From Putridiphycobacter sp045107045 (GTDB taxonomy: Bacteria > Bacteroidota > Bacteroidia > Flavobacteriales_D > Crocinitomicaceae): a stretch of 64,000 nucleotides of DNA. The DNA lies in contig JBGCFR010000002.1 of assembly GCA_045107045.1 (NCBI GenBank), forward strand, positions 26,737 to 90,736. Reading direction: 5' to 3'. How positions within the stretch are numbered: position 1 is the first letter of the stretch; each line of letters begins with the position of its first letter. A model generated the notes under the pieces. The model had not been told where the DNA came from, ran no database searches, and saw only the letters and a program-made list of their open reading frames with translations. Below, one piece after another: positions 34,163 to 42,832 of this stretch. A program made the position numbers and the translations under genes.

Positions 34163-37100
34163 ATGTCAAAGTTTCAAGATTTATTAACACAGATAGAATT
34201 TTTTATAAAAAAGTACTATAAGAATGAAATGGTTAAAGGAGCATTGCTTTTTGTTAGCCTTTTTTTGTTATCATTTCTAGTTGTGACCACTTTAGAATAC
34301 TTTGGCAGGTTTAGTCCTGGAGTAAGAACAGTTTTATTCTATGTTTTCATCATTATTAATGGTTTTGTAGCAGTTAAGTACATAGTAATTCCAATTTTAA
34401 AATTATTAAAAATTGGAAATAGACTTTCTATGAATGAAGCTTCTCAAATAATTGGGGACTTGTTTCCTGATGTTTCAGATAAATTGCAAAACACACTGCA
34501 ATTAAGCAGCCAGCTGGATCATTCAAGCGCTAATATTGATTTATTGCAAGCTAGTATTCAGCAAAAAGCATCATCACTTTCAGCCGTTCCTTTTACTACT
34601 GGAATTGAAATAGGAGAGAATAAGAAGTATCTGAAGTACTTATTACCAATTTTATTAATTGTTTTTGCAGTTTTCGTTTTAAGACCAAATATATTTAGTG
34701 ACGGATCGAATCGTATTCTTAACTATTCTACAGAATTTATAGAAGAAGCACCCTTTGATTTTTTATTGAATAGTGATGACAGCTTAATGCAAGGTCAATC
34801 GTATACTCTCAAAATAAAATTAAGTGGTCAGGAGATCCCGCCAAATGTAAAAGTGGTATCCAACAATGGCTCTTATAATTTAAAGAAACAATCTGGTATC
34901 GACTTCGAATATGATTTTAGTAACTTGGATAATGATTTAGTTTTTTATTGCGAAGCCAATGGGTTCCGATCAGAAAGCTTTACTGTAAGCGTGCTTCAAA
35001 AACCTAGTATTAGTGATATAGAAATTAGACTGAGTTACCCAAAACATATGGGTCTTTCAAACGAAAGCATCCGAGACTTAAGTGATATCACTGTGCCCGA
35101 AGGAACTTTATTAGAGTGGAACTTGAAGTCGGAAAACACAGTGTTAATAGAGGGTCGATATAATGACACAACTCTCCGGTCGGAGCCAAACGCAAATGGT
35201 GAGTTTAAATTTAAGAGGCAATTCAGGAAAAGTGAGCAATACGCATTCCTTTTAAGCACTAAGCAAATAATGAGTGCAGATACTTTAGAGAGTGGCATAA
35301 CTGTAATGCCTGATGAATACCCAACAATTTCTGTTTTAGAGCAGAATGATTCTTTAAACCCTTTCATTCGTTTTTCTGATGGAATAATTTCTGATGATTT
35401 TGGGTTTTCGAAACTCAATCTTATTGCCAAAATTACTAGAGATGATTCAGTAAGAACTAAAAGAACAAATATCAAAATTAGTGGCAACCTAACCAAGCAA
35501 ATATTTGGTTATAGTCTCGATTTAAGGGATTACGATTTGAAACCGGATGATGTACTTGAGTACTTTTTTGTGGTGACAGACAATGACTCCCCTAATGGAT
35601 ATAAGTCTGTGTCATCAAAAAAAATGATATATAGTGTTCCCAGTCTTTCGGAACTAGATAATGATTTGACCGAGAAATCGGAAGAACTTAAAAAGGATAT
35701 GGATAAGAGCCTTAAAGATGCAAAGAAATTAAAGGAGGAAGTTTCCAAAATAAGGAATAACCTAATGAATAAGTCAACTCCAGATTGGAAGGATAAGCAG
35801 AATATTACTAATATGCTAAATCAACAAGAGAATCTTCAAATGAAGTTGGAAAAACTCAAACAACAATTTGATGAAAATAAGGAAGAGGAGAATGAATTTT
35901 TGGAGAACTCTGATGAACTCAAGGAAAAACAGGACTTACTTGAAAAATTAATGGAGGAATTGTTAGATGATGAAATGAAAGAATTATTAGAGGAGCTTCA
36001 GAAGTTGATGGATGAAATGAATAAAGATCAGATTCTGGAGAACATGGAAAAGATGGAGCAACGGTCAGATGATTTGGAAAGTGAATTAGATAGGACTTTG
36101 GAGTTATTTAAGCATCTTGAATTAGATAAAAAAATTGAAGGAATTGAGGAGCAGCTTAGAGAGCTGTCTATGGAACAAGAGGCTTTAAGTGAAGAGACGA
36201 AAGATAGAAAGGAGACTGATGATGTTTTAGAAGAGCAGCAAGATGAACTTAACAAAAAATTTGATGAGATCCAAAAGGATATAGACGAGGCTAAGGAAAT
36301 GAACAATGGACTTGAAAAACCGAAAAATTTGGATTTTAAACAGGAGCAAGAAGATGAGATTGACGGAGAAATGAATAATGCAAAGGAAAAGCTTAGTGAA
36401 TCTAAAGAGAAGAAGGCTTCCGAAAGTCAGAAAAAAGCAGCTGATATGATGGAGCAAATGGCTGATGATGTTAAGGCAATGATGGATGGGGCGTCTAGTC
36501 AGCAAGAGACTGAAGACATGGAGCAATTGAGATTTCTTCTAGAAAATGTTGTCAACTTATCTCATCAACAAGAAGATCTTATGGCTAATTTTGGAAAGAT
36601 TGATCGTTCAAATCCACAGGTTATACGATATAATAGAGATCAACTAAAAATTATTCAATCTACCGTAGTGGTTAGAGACTCGTTAATGTCATTAGCAAAA
36701 CGGCATGGTGAGCTTTCAAATACAATCATAACGGAATTAAACGACTTAGAATATAATCAAGGAAAGGCAAAGGATTATGGCCAGGAGAGAAACCTTAATA
36801 AAGTTAAGCAACACCAGCAATATGCTGTCACTGCCTATAACGATATTGCATTACTACTTTCTGCAGTGTTAGAACAAATGCAGAATCAAATGAAATCGCA
36901 GATGCCTGGAAGCGGTTCTTGTGATAAACCTGGTGGGTCAGGTGGTGGTGCACCAAAGCCGGGTCAAATGAGCATGCAGCAAATGAAGGATCAGCTTAAA
37001 AAGCAAATGGAGAAAATGAAAAATGGTTCTAAATCTGGAGGAAAAGGAGGTAAAAAGCCAGGTGATAAAGGAGAAGGAGGACAGGGGCAGGGCAATGGAA

Positions 37101-37540
37101 GTATTCCTGGATTAGGTCCAAAGGAGATTGCTAAAATGGCCTTAGAACAAGCTCAAATGAGGGAGTCTCTAGAGAAATTGAGACAAGAGCTAAATAAGGA
37201 TGGATCTGGTGCTGGAAATGGATTGAATAAGCTGATTGATGACATGAAAGATCTTGAAAATGACTTATTGAACAATGGATCTTCAGTTAATTTATTAAAG
37301 CGCCAACAGGATATAATGACACGATTATTGGAAAGTGAAAAAGCCATGATGGAAAGGGGCTTTTCTGAGGAAAGAGAGTCCGAGGTAGGAAAAAATGAAG
37401 ATAGTGGTAACCAAATAAAATTAAACGAGTATAACAAAAGGAAGGAGGCTGAAATCGAGCTATTGAGATCAGTCCCTGTTGGGTTAAGAGTTTATTATAA
37501 GAACATGATAAATTCATATTTTAATACGGTAAATAATTAG
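34163..37540 (+). CDS. DUF4175 family membrane/coiled-coil protein
   Basis: 1125 residues. Three N-terminal helices (~23-43, 53-76, 155-174) frame a cytosolic loop. Then comes a beta-rich region (~190-450), a long highly charged coiled coil (~490-800), a Gly/Lys/Pro-rich low-complexity stretch (~905-985) and a helical tail. This is the DUF4175 protein that precedes the RsbW-like/ybeY/mnmG genes in Flavobacteriales. Its job is unknown; a scaffold role at the inner membrane is a guess from architecture. It ends 3 bases before the next gene. Confidence 0.85.
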   Translation: MSKFQDLLTQIEFFIKKYYKNEMVKGALLFVSLFLLSFLVVTTLEYFGRFSPGVRTVLFYVFIIINGFVAVKYIVIPILKLLKIGNRLSMNEASQIIGDLFPDVSDKLQNTLQLSSQLDHSSANIDLLQASIQQKASSLSAVPFTTGIEIGENKKYLKYLLPILLIVFAVFVLRPNIFSDGSNRILNYSTEFIEEAPFDFLLNSDDSLMQGQSYTLKIKLSGQEIPPNVKVVSNNGSYNLKKQSGIDFEYDFSNLDNDLVFYCEANGFRSESFTVSVLQKPSISDIEIRLSYPKHMGLSNESIRDLSDITVPEGTLLEWNLKSENTVLIEGRYNDTTLRSEPNANGEFKFKRQFRKSEQYAFLLSTKQIMSADTLESGITVMPDEYPTISVLEQNDSLNPFIRFSDGIISDDFGFSKLNLIAKITRDDSVRTKRTNIKISGNLTKQIFGYSLDLRDYDLKPDDVLEYFFVVTDNDSPNGYKSVSSKKMIYSVPSLSELDNDLTEKSEELKKDMDKSLKDAKKLKEEVSKIRNNLMNKSTPDWKDKQNITNMLNQQENLQMKLEKLKQQFDENKEEENEFLENSDELKEKQDLLEKLMEELLDDEMKELLEELQKLMDEMNKDQILENMEKMEQRSDDLESELDRTLELFKHLELDKKIEGIEEQLRELSMEQEALSEETKDRKETDDVLEEQQDELNKKFDEIQKDIDEAKEMNNGLEKPKNLDFKQEQEDEIDGEMNNAKEKLSESKEKKASESQKKAADMMEQMADDVKAMMDGASSQQETEDMEQLRFLLENVVNLSHQQEDLMANFGKIDRSNPQVIRYNRDQLKIIQSTVVVRDSLMSLAKRHGELSNTIITELNDLEYNQGKAKDYGQERNLNKVKQHQQYAVTAYNDIALLLSAVLEQMQNQMKSQMPGSGSCDKPGGSGGGAPKPGQMSMQQMKDQLKKQMEKMKNGSKSGGKGGKKPGDKGEGGQGQGNGSIPGLGPKEIAKMALEQAQMRESLEKLRQELNKDGSGAGNGLNKLIDDMKDLENDLLNNGSSVNLLKRQQDIMTRLLESEKAMMERGFSEERESEVGKNEDSGNQIKLNEYNKRKEAEIELLRSVPVGLRVYYKNMINSYFNTVNN

Positions 37541-37543
37541 TGA

Positions 37544-37942
37544 ATGCACGTTTTGGAAATTAGGTCGGATATTTCAAATATAAGTCAAGTAGAATCTTTA
37601 ATAGATAAAGTTTGTGCGGACTTATTAGTGAATGAGGATATGTATGGTAATATTTTGATTGCTGTTACAGAAGCAACAAATAACGCTATAATACACGGTA
37701 ACGGTCGTGACAAAGGAAAGCAGGTAAAACTTGAAGTTGGTAAGGTAGAAGATGGCTTGTTGTTTTCTATTGAAGACCAAGGAAAAGGCTTTAATTATGA
37801 TTTATTACCAGATCCAACTGCACCTGAGAATATCGAGAAACCAGACGGGAGAGGAATATTCTTAATGAAAAATCTGGCCGATAAAATTGAGTTTCTTGAA
37901 AATGGTTCAAAAGTAAATATTACTTTTGCACTGAATGGATGA
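37544..37942 (+). CDS. RsbW-like serine kinase/ATP-binding anti-sigma regulator
   Basis: 132 residues of the GHKL/HATPase_c_2 fold: N-box TEATNNAIIHGN, G1 box IEDQGKGFNYD and G2 box GRGIFLMKNLADKIEF. Such proteins bind ATP and regulate partner switching with an anti-anti-sigma protein, but no STAS-domain partner lies nearby. Start ATG is three bases after the DUF4175 stop, and the end overlaps ybeY by eight bases, so it belongs to that operon. Confidence 0.85.
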   Translation: MHVLEIRSDISNISQVESLIDKVCADLLVNEDMYGNILIAVTEATNNAIIHGNGRDKGKQVKLEVGKVEDGLLFSIEDQGKGFNYDLLPDPTAPENIEKPDGRGIFLMKNLADKIEFLENGSKVNITFALNG

Positions 37943-38366
37943 CATAAATTTTAATATTGAAAAAGTAAGTATTCCGGACTTTAATCCGGAATTTTTTCGT
38001 TTATGGATAAGCCATATTGTAATGGAGCTAGACAGAAAAATTGGTGAAATAAGTTATATTTTTTGTACAAATGAATATATCTTAGGCATTAATAAGCAAT
38101 ACTTAAAGCACGATTATTATACTGACATTATAACTTTTGATTATACTGAAGGACTAGTTTTAGGGGGAGATATTTTTATTAGTGTTGAAACCGTACTTGA
38201 GAATGCAAATGAGTATTCGGAAGGAGACTTTAGCCTTGAGCTGAATAGAGTAATAATACATGGTGTATTGCATTTGTGCGGCTATAATGATAAGTCTGAT
38301 GTTGATCAGAAGAAAATGACAGAAATGGAAAATTGGGCACTGGAAGAAATGTTGCGTTTCACGTGA
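37935..38366 (+). CDS. ybeY: Endoribonuclease YbeY (rRNA maturation factor)
   Basis: 143 residues, UPF0054/YbeY fold. The metal site reads HGVLHLCGYNDKSD: the first two His of the usual HxxxHxxxxxH are present, but the third is Asp. YbeY is a metal-dependent RNase for 16S rRNA 3'-end maturation and ribosome quality control. The TGA stop lies inside a parS palindrome (38355-38370), whose bases also encode the last residues RFT. Confidence 0.9.
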   Translation: MDDINFNIEKVSIPDFNPEFFRLWISHIVMELDRKIGEISYIFCTNEYILGINKQYLKHDYYTDIITFDYTEGLVLGGDIFISVETVLENANEYSEGDFSLELNRVIIHGVLHLCGYNDKSDVDQKKMTEMENWALEEMLRFT

Positions 38367-38370
38367 AACA
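38355..38370. other. parS centromere-like site 1 (overlaps the ybeY stop)
   Basis: CGTTTCACGTGAAACA: the 14-base palindromic core GTTTCACGTGAAAC (38356-38369) is perfect and only the outermost base differs from the parS consensus TGTTTCACGTGAAACA bound by ParB. Its centre is 25 bases from that of the second site. Confidence 0.9.
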
Positions 38371-38379
38371 TTTTGGAAG

Positions 38380-38395
38380 TGTTTCACGTGAAACA
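38380..38395. other. parS centromere site 2 (perfect consensus)
   Basis: TGTTTCACGTGAAACA is a full 16-base match to the bacterial parS consensus. It lies five bases before the mnmG ATG. parS sites load ParB for chromosome segregation and cluster near the replication origin. Confidence 0.93.
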
Positions 38396-38400
38396 AAACT

Positions 38401-40275
38401 ATGTTAGCAGAATATGATGTAATAGTAGTTGGCGGAGGCCATGCTGGATGTGAGGCGGCACACGCTGCTGCAAAAATGGGTTCTTCTACTCTTTTGGTGA
38501 CAATGAACTTGGCAACAATTGCACAGATGTCATGCAATCCCGCTATGGGCGGTGTGGCAAAAGGGCAAATTGTTCGAGAGATAGATGCACTTGGAGGGGG
38601 CTCAGGTATTGTGTCTGACCAGTCCGCTATTCAGTTTAGAATGCTGAATCTTTCAAAAGGACCAGCAATGTGGTCACCAAGAACGCAGAATGATAGGATG
38701 ATGTTTGCGGCGAAATGGCGGGAAAAACTGGAGCAAACTGTGAATTTAGATTTTTGGCAAGATATGGCTACAGGCATTTTAACGGAAAACGGAAAAGTGA
38801 CTGGTGTGAAAACAGGAATGGGCCAAAAAATAAAAGCAAGATCAGTAATTTTGACGAATGGTACATTTTTGAATGGTCTTATTCATCTTGGAGAAAAACA
38901 GTTTAAAGGTGGTCGAGCAGGTGAAAGTGCAAGCTATGGGATAACAGAAAACCTGATAGATTTGGGTTTTGAATCAGGAAGAATGAAAACTGGTACGCCT
39001 CCAAGAGTAGATGGAAGGAGTTTGAACTATGCTCTGATGGAAGAGCAAGCAGGTGATGTATCACCATTTAAATTCTCTTATTCAAAGGAGTCAGGTTATC
39101 TCCAAAAACAATTGCCTTGCCACATTACTTATACTAATCCTGTGACACATGAATTGTTAAAATCAGGGTTTGATCGATCCCCAATGTTTAATGGCGCAAT
39201 TCAAGGAACAGGACCGCGATATTGTCCATCTATTGAAGATAAGATTAGTCGTTTTGCAGAGAGAGACAGACATCAAATATTTGTAGAACCTGAAGGATGG
39301 AGTACGGTTGAGATATATGTAAATGGTTTTAGCACATCTTTACCTGAAGAGGTTCAGTTAACCGCTATGAAGTCAATAGTTGGGTTTGAAAATGTTAAAA
39401 TGTTTAGACCTGGATATGCAATTGAATATGATTACTTCCCCCCTACTCAGCTAAAGCATACTCTAGAAACTAAACCGATAGAGAACTTATTTTTTGCCGG
39501 ACAAATTAATGGAACCACGGGTTATGAAGAAGCTGCTGCGCAAGGATTAATGGCAGGAATAAATGCGAATTTGAAATTAAACAATCAGCCTGAATTTATT
39601 TTGGGTAGATCGGATGCTTATATTGGTGTTTTAATTGATGATTTGATAACGAAGGGTACTAAGGAACCATACCGAATGTTTACCTCACGAGCTGAGTTTA
39701 GAATTTTGTTACGTCAGGATAATGCAGATATCCGATTAACTGAAATGGGATATAGAATTGGCCTAGCCTCTAAAGAACGTTACGACTCGGTTTCGAAAAA
39801 AATAATTAATACTAAAGAGATTAAAAACATATTGTCTGCTACAAGCATTGCTCCGGACGAAGTCAATGACTATTTAAAATCTCTTGGGTCATCTGTTTTA
39901 AAACAAAAACAAAAATCTGATACATTGTTGTCAAGACCACATGTAAAATTGGAAGATATGATGAAAAGAGGAGCTGACTTAGGAAAAAGACTGAGTGAAT
40001 ATCAAACTTCAGATTTAGATGCATTGGAACAAGCTGAAATACAAATTAAATATGATGGTTATATTTCTCGAGAACAGGAGATGGCCAACAAAATGATTAG
40101 ATTAGAAAATGTCAAGATTCCAATGACCATTGATTATAGCCTGTTTTCCTCTCTTTCAGCAGAGGCTGTCGAAAAACTAAAGGCTATTGAACCAGCAACC
40201 ATTGGACAAGCAAGTAGAATTAGTGGTGTGTCACCTAGCGATATTTCAGTTCTGCTAGTATTTTTAGGAAGATAA
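38401..40275 (+). CDS. mnmG: tRNA uridine-34 carboxymethylaminomethyl enzyme MnmG
   Basis: 624 residues. FAD-binding motif VIVVGGGHAGCEAA (~8-21), GIVSDQSAIQFRMLNLSKGPAMWSPR split block, PRYCPSIEDK and the C-terminal helical domain ending SGVSPSDISVLLVFL are all typical of GidA/MnmG. With MnmE it modifies the wobble uridine of several tRNAs. Its translation start is five bases after a parS site. Confidence 0.95.
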   Translation: MLAEYDVIVVGGGHAGCEAAHAAAKMGSSTLLVTMNLATIAQMSCNPAMGGVAKGQIVREIDALGGGSGIVSDQSAIQFRMLNLSKGPAMWSPRTQNDRMMFAAKWREKLEQTVNLDFWQDMATGILTENGKVTGVKTGMGQKIKARSVILTNGTFLNGLIHLGEKQFKGGRAGESASYGITENLIDLGFESGRMKTGTPPRVDGRSLNYALMEEQAGDVSPFKFSYSKESGYLQKQLPCHITYTNPVTHELLKSGFDRSPMFNGAIQGTGPRYCPSIEDKISRFAERDRHQIFVEPEGWSTVEIYVNGFSTSLPEEVQLTAMKSIVGFENVKMFRPGYAIEYDYFPPTQLKHTLETKPIENLFFAGQINGTTGYEEAAAQGLMAGINANLKLNNQPEFILGRSDAYIGVLIDDLITKGTKEPYRMFTSRAEFRILLRQDNADIRLTEMGYRIGLASKERYDSVSKKIINTKEIKNILSATSIAPDEVNDYLKSLGSSVLKQKQKSDTLLSRPHVKLEDMMKRGADLGKRLSEYQTSDLDALEQAEIQIKYDGYISREQEMANKMIRLENVKIPMTIDYSLFSSLSAEAVEKLKAIEPATIGQASRISGVSPSDISVLLVFLGR

Positions 40276-40276
40276 T

Positions 40277-41152
40277 ATGAATACATTAAGTAATTGCCCC
40301 ATTTGTAATAAAACAAAATTTGATAAGGTTTTATCTGGAAAAGATTATACTGTAAGTAAGGACACTTTTACAATTGTATCATGCCTTTCATGTGGGTTTC
40401 AATTCACAAATCCAATACCAACTATTGATAAAATAGGTGACTATTATAAGGCAGAAAGCTACATTAGTCATACAAGTTCTAAAAAGGGACTTATTAATCG
40501 TATCTATCATTTTGTAAGAAATTACACACTTAAACAAAAGGTGAGACTAGTACATAGGTTGGCTAAAGGAAATAATGTACTGGATATAGGTGCTGGAACG
40601 GGTCATTTTGCAAATGCACTAAAGGAAGCGGGACTAAATAGTATAGGCTTAGAACCTGATGTGGATGCTAGAGCATTAGCAAAGTCTAGTCATGCAATTG
40701 AGCTATTGCCGATTGAGGAGCTTTATAATTTGGCGGATAATTCGCAGGATGTAGTTACTATGTGGCATGTTTTAGAGCATGTTTATAATCTTGGTGATGA
40801 TGTTAAGCAGATTGGAAAAGTTTTGAAAGAAAATGGAACCTTAATAGTAGCTGTTCCAAACCGATTATCTTATGATGCCAAGAAATATGGTGAATTTTGG
40901 GCTGCTTATGATCTGCCAATTCACTTGTATCATTTCACACCTGCTGATATCGCTAAGCTTTTTGAAAGAGAGGGAATGATGGTCAAGCAAATTCTGCCAA
41001 TGAGATTTGATGCTTATTATGTTTCAATGCTGAGTGAAAAGTATAAAGGAGGAAGTATGATACGTGCAGTGTGGACAGGATTTCTATCAAACTTTAAAGC
41101 AAAAAAAGGATCTTATTCATCCCAAATATATATTCTTCAAAAGAAATCTTGA
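40277..41152 (+). CDS. SAM-dependent methyltransferase with N-terminal zinc ribbon
   Basis: 291 residues. A four-Cys ribbon (CPICNK near residue 8, CLSCGF near 38) is followed by a class I methyltransferase domain (motif I VLDIGAGTGHFANAL ~98-112, VVTMWHVLEHV ~154-164). This is the Methyltransf_23-type family seen with surface-glycan genes. One base after mnmG, so it is probably cotranscribed. The substrate is unknown. Confidence 0.82.
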   Translation: MNTLSNCPICNKTKFDKVLSGKDYTVSKDTFTIVSCLSCGFQFTNPIPTIDKIGDYYKAESYISHTSSKKGLINRIYHFVRNYTLKQKVRLVHRLAKGNNVLDIGAGTGHFANALKEAGLNSIGLEPDVDARALAKSSHAIELLPIEELYNLADNSQDVVTMWHVLEHVYNLGDDVKQIGKVLKENGTLIVAVPNRLSYDAKKYGEFWAAYDLPIHLYHFTPADIAKLFEREGMMVKQILPMRFDAYYVSMLSEKYKGGSMIRAVWTGFLSNFKAKKGSYSSQIYILQKKS

Positions 41153-41321
41153 TATTTCCTTCCGAAAACTTGTATTATTGCGTAATATTCGTTTTTAAAT
41201 AGTTTTAGAGACGATTTATTTAATAAATATAGAATAAGATTAAATAATCATAAAAGCGTCGCAAAACGGATTATATTGAGTTGAGCTATGTTTCACGTAA
41301 GCAACTCATTTTGAGTATTAT

Positions 41322-42242
41322 ATGTCTATTAGCAGTATTTTTTTGGTAAGTATCCTATTTTTAACAGGTTTGAATGCCTCGTCGCAAATGGTAAATTTTA
41401 AACTAGGCTTGACGGTAGATTTTGGAAATGAAGTAAAACGTATAGGATTATGTTTTGACATAAATGCATATCATGAATTCGTTCAAGTCAATTTAATGTC
41501 TGGTGCATATTATAATTTTTCTAGCTGGGGAATTCAGGATAAAACACCAGAGGTTAAATTAGGTGTGGGCGCACATTTTGGAATCGGACCAAAGGATAAT
41601 ATTTTAAACCCGTTTGTGACATTGCACGATCAAAATATGCCACATGATTATAGCATTGGTTATGGATATCAATATTATTTTGATAAACAGGGCACAAGTC
41701 AGTCAAGTGGTTTAATTGTATTTAATTATAAGGGTTTGTCGATTTTAACTGAAAATGATTTATTGGGTGCCGGAAAGGGTTGGAGAGATCGTTATAGAAC
41801 AGGTGCAATCAAATTAACTTACAGATATGAGTGCCTCAGATTTGGTGTTAATGTTCAATTGTATACAGGTGACTATGCCTCGAGCCCAAAAATTAGAGAT
41901 AATCAGAATTATCCAGCTAGATTTGGATATAAATCTCAAGACAAGTCAATTTATGGAAATAAATCACTTGGCATTCTAAGTCTTCAGGGAGAGTATGTTG
42001 GTCCATATTTTCAATCAGCCAGAGTGGATTTGGGAATTAATTCTGAGAAAGTCAGACATTTTATTCAAAACAAATCGCTTCATGATATGCCATTTTATAC
42101 TGATAAAATGGTTAAACGTGAACTGATGCATATCCCAATGCTACAAGAAGATGGTACTATTTATACATATGATATAGGTCAGAGTGTAAAACCAGCTAGC
42201 TTTTATTATAATCTCTCACTGAATCCCACTGCTTTCTACTGA
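41322..42242 (+). CDS. Exported beta-rich protein, toxin-23-like or barrel-like
   Basis: 306 residues with a signal peptide (~1-21, ending NASSQ). The body is rich in alternating strands. The ENDLLGAGKGWRDRYRTGAI and GVNVQLYTGDYAS segments recall the polymorphic toxin type 23 domain, which is itself mainly beta. No immunity gene, toxin-delivery domain or repeat region is adjacent, so a barrel-like outer-membrane or periplasmic protein is an equal alternative. It has its own upstream region of 169 bases with a degenerate parS-like half site (TGTTTCACGT at 41289). Confidence 0.55.
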   Translation: MSISSIFLVSILFLTGLNASSQMVNFKLGLTVDFGNEVKRIGLCFDINAYHEFVQVNLMSGAYYNFSSWGIQDKTPEVKLGVGAHFGIGPKDNILNPFVTLHDQNMPHDYSIGYGYQYYFDKQGTSQSSGLIVFNYKGLSILTENDLLGAGKGWRDRYRTGAIKLTYRYECLRFGVNVQLYTGDYASSPKIRDNQNYPARFGYKSQDKSIYGNKSLGILSLQGEYVGPYFQSARVDLGINSEKVRHFIQNKSLHDMPFYTDKMVKRELMHIPMLQEDGTIYTYDIGQSVKPASFYYNLSLNPTAFY

Positions 42243-42260
42243 CAGTGTAACACTCAGTAG
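42236..42260 (+). terminator. Hairpin at the end of the toxin-23-like gene
   Basis: CTACTGA and GTGT pair with ACACTCAGTAG with a 2-base bulge, 11 pairs in all. The TGA stop lies inside the stem. No T-run follows, so termination is uncertain. A second hairpin (GATCAA/TTGATC, 42296-42313) lies between this gene and the convergent tpx. Confidence 0.3.
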
Positions 42261-42316
42261 AGTAAATCGAAATAAAGACCTCATGAAAATGAAATGATCA
42301 ACTAATTTTGATCGAT

Positions 42317-42826
42317 TTATTTTGCCGCTTTTAGAGCCTCAATAGCTTCAGCATAGTTTGGCTCATCAATGATTTCAGGCACTTGTTGTGCATGAACAAT
42401 TGTGCCATCTGAACTGATTACAATTACAACTCTACTGTGTAAATTAAATAGTGGACCAGATATCATTTCAAGGCCGTAATCTTTGCCAAACTGGCTTGTT
42501 GCATAATCTGATAGCATTACAACATTTTCAATACCTTCTGCGCCACAGAATCTATTTTGAGCAAAAGGAAGATCACTTGATATGCATAGCACTTTTGTAT
42601 TGTCAAAGTTAGCCGCCTCTTTATTAAAAGTTCTAACTGACTGGGCACAAGTTCCAGTATCTATACTTGGAAATATATTCAACACTAATTTTTGTGCGCT
42701 AAAATCATCCAAACTACTGGTTGTTAAATCTGTTTTAACTAACTTGAATGATTTAGCCTTTGTTCCAACTGCCGGTATTTCACCTATAGTTTCAACTGGG
42801 TTCCCTTTTAGTGTAACTGTTGCCAT
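42317..42826 (-). CDS. tpx: Thiol peroxidase
   Basis: 169 residues, atypical 2-Cys peroxiredoxin. The peroxidatic Cys is in FPSIDTGTCAQSVRTF (~residue 60) and the resolving Cys in NRFCGAEG (~94), the expected Tpx spacing. It removes peroxides with electrons from thioredoxin. It follows dxs by 6 bases on the same strand and may share its transcript. Confidence 0.95.
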   Translation of the reverse strand: MATVTLKGNPVETIGEIPAVGTKAKSFKLVKTDLTTSSLDDFSAQKLVLNIFPSIDTGTCAQSVRTFNKEAANFDNTKVLCISSDLPFAQNRFCGAEGIENVVMLSDYATSQFGKDYGLEMISGPLFNLHSRVVIVISSDGTIVHAQQVPEIIDEPNYAEAIEALKAAK

Positions 42827-42832
42827 AAAATA

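Noticed and set aside
35035..37517. Several open frames on the minus strand opposite the DUF4175 gene
   Set aside because: They are shadows of the charged coiled coil (Ser/Leu/Phe-rich translations) and have no RBS, promoter or recognisable domain.
41289..41304. Third parS-like site (TGTTTCACGT followed by AAGCAA)
   Set aside because: Only the left half and centre match; four mismatches in the right half, so it is not called as a parS.
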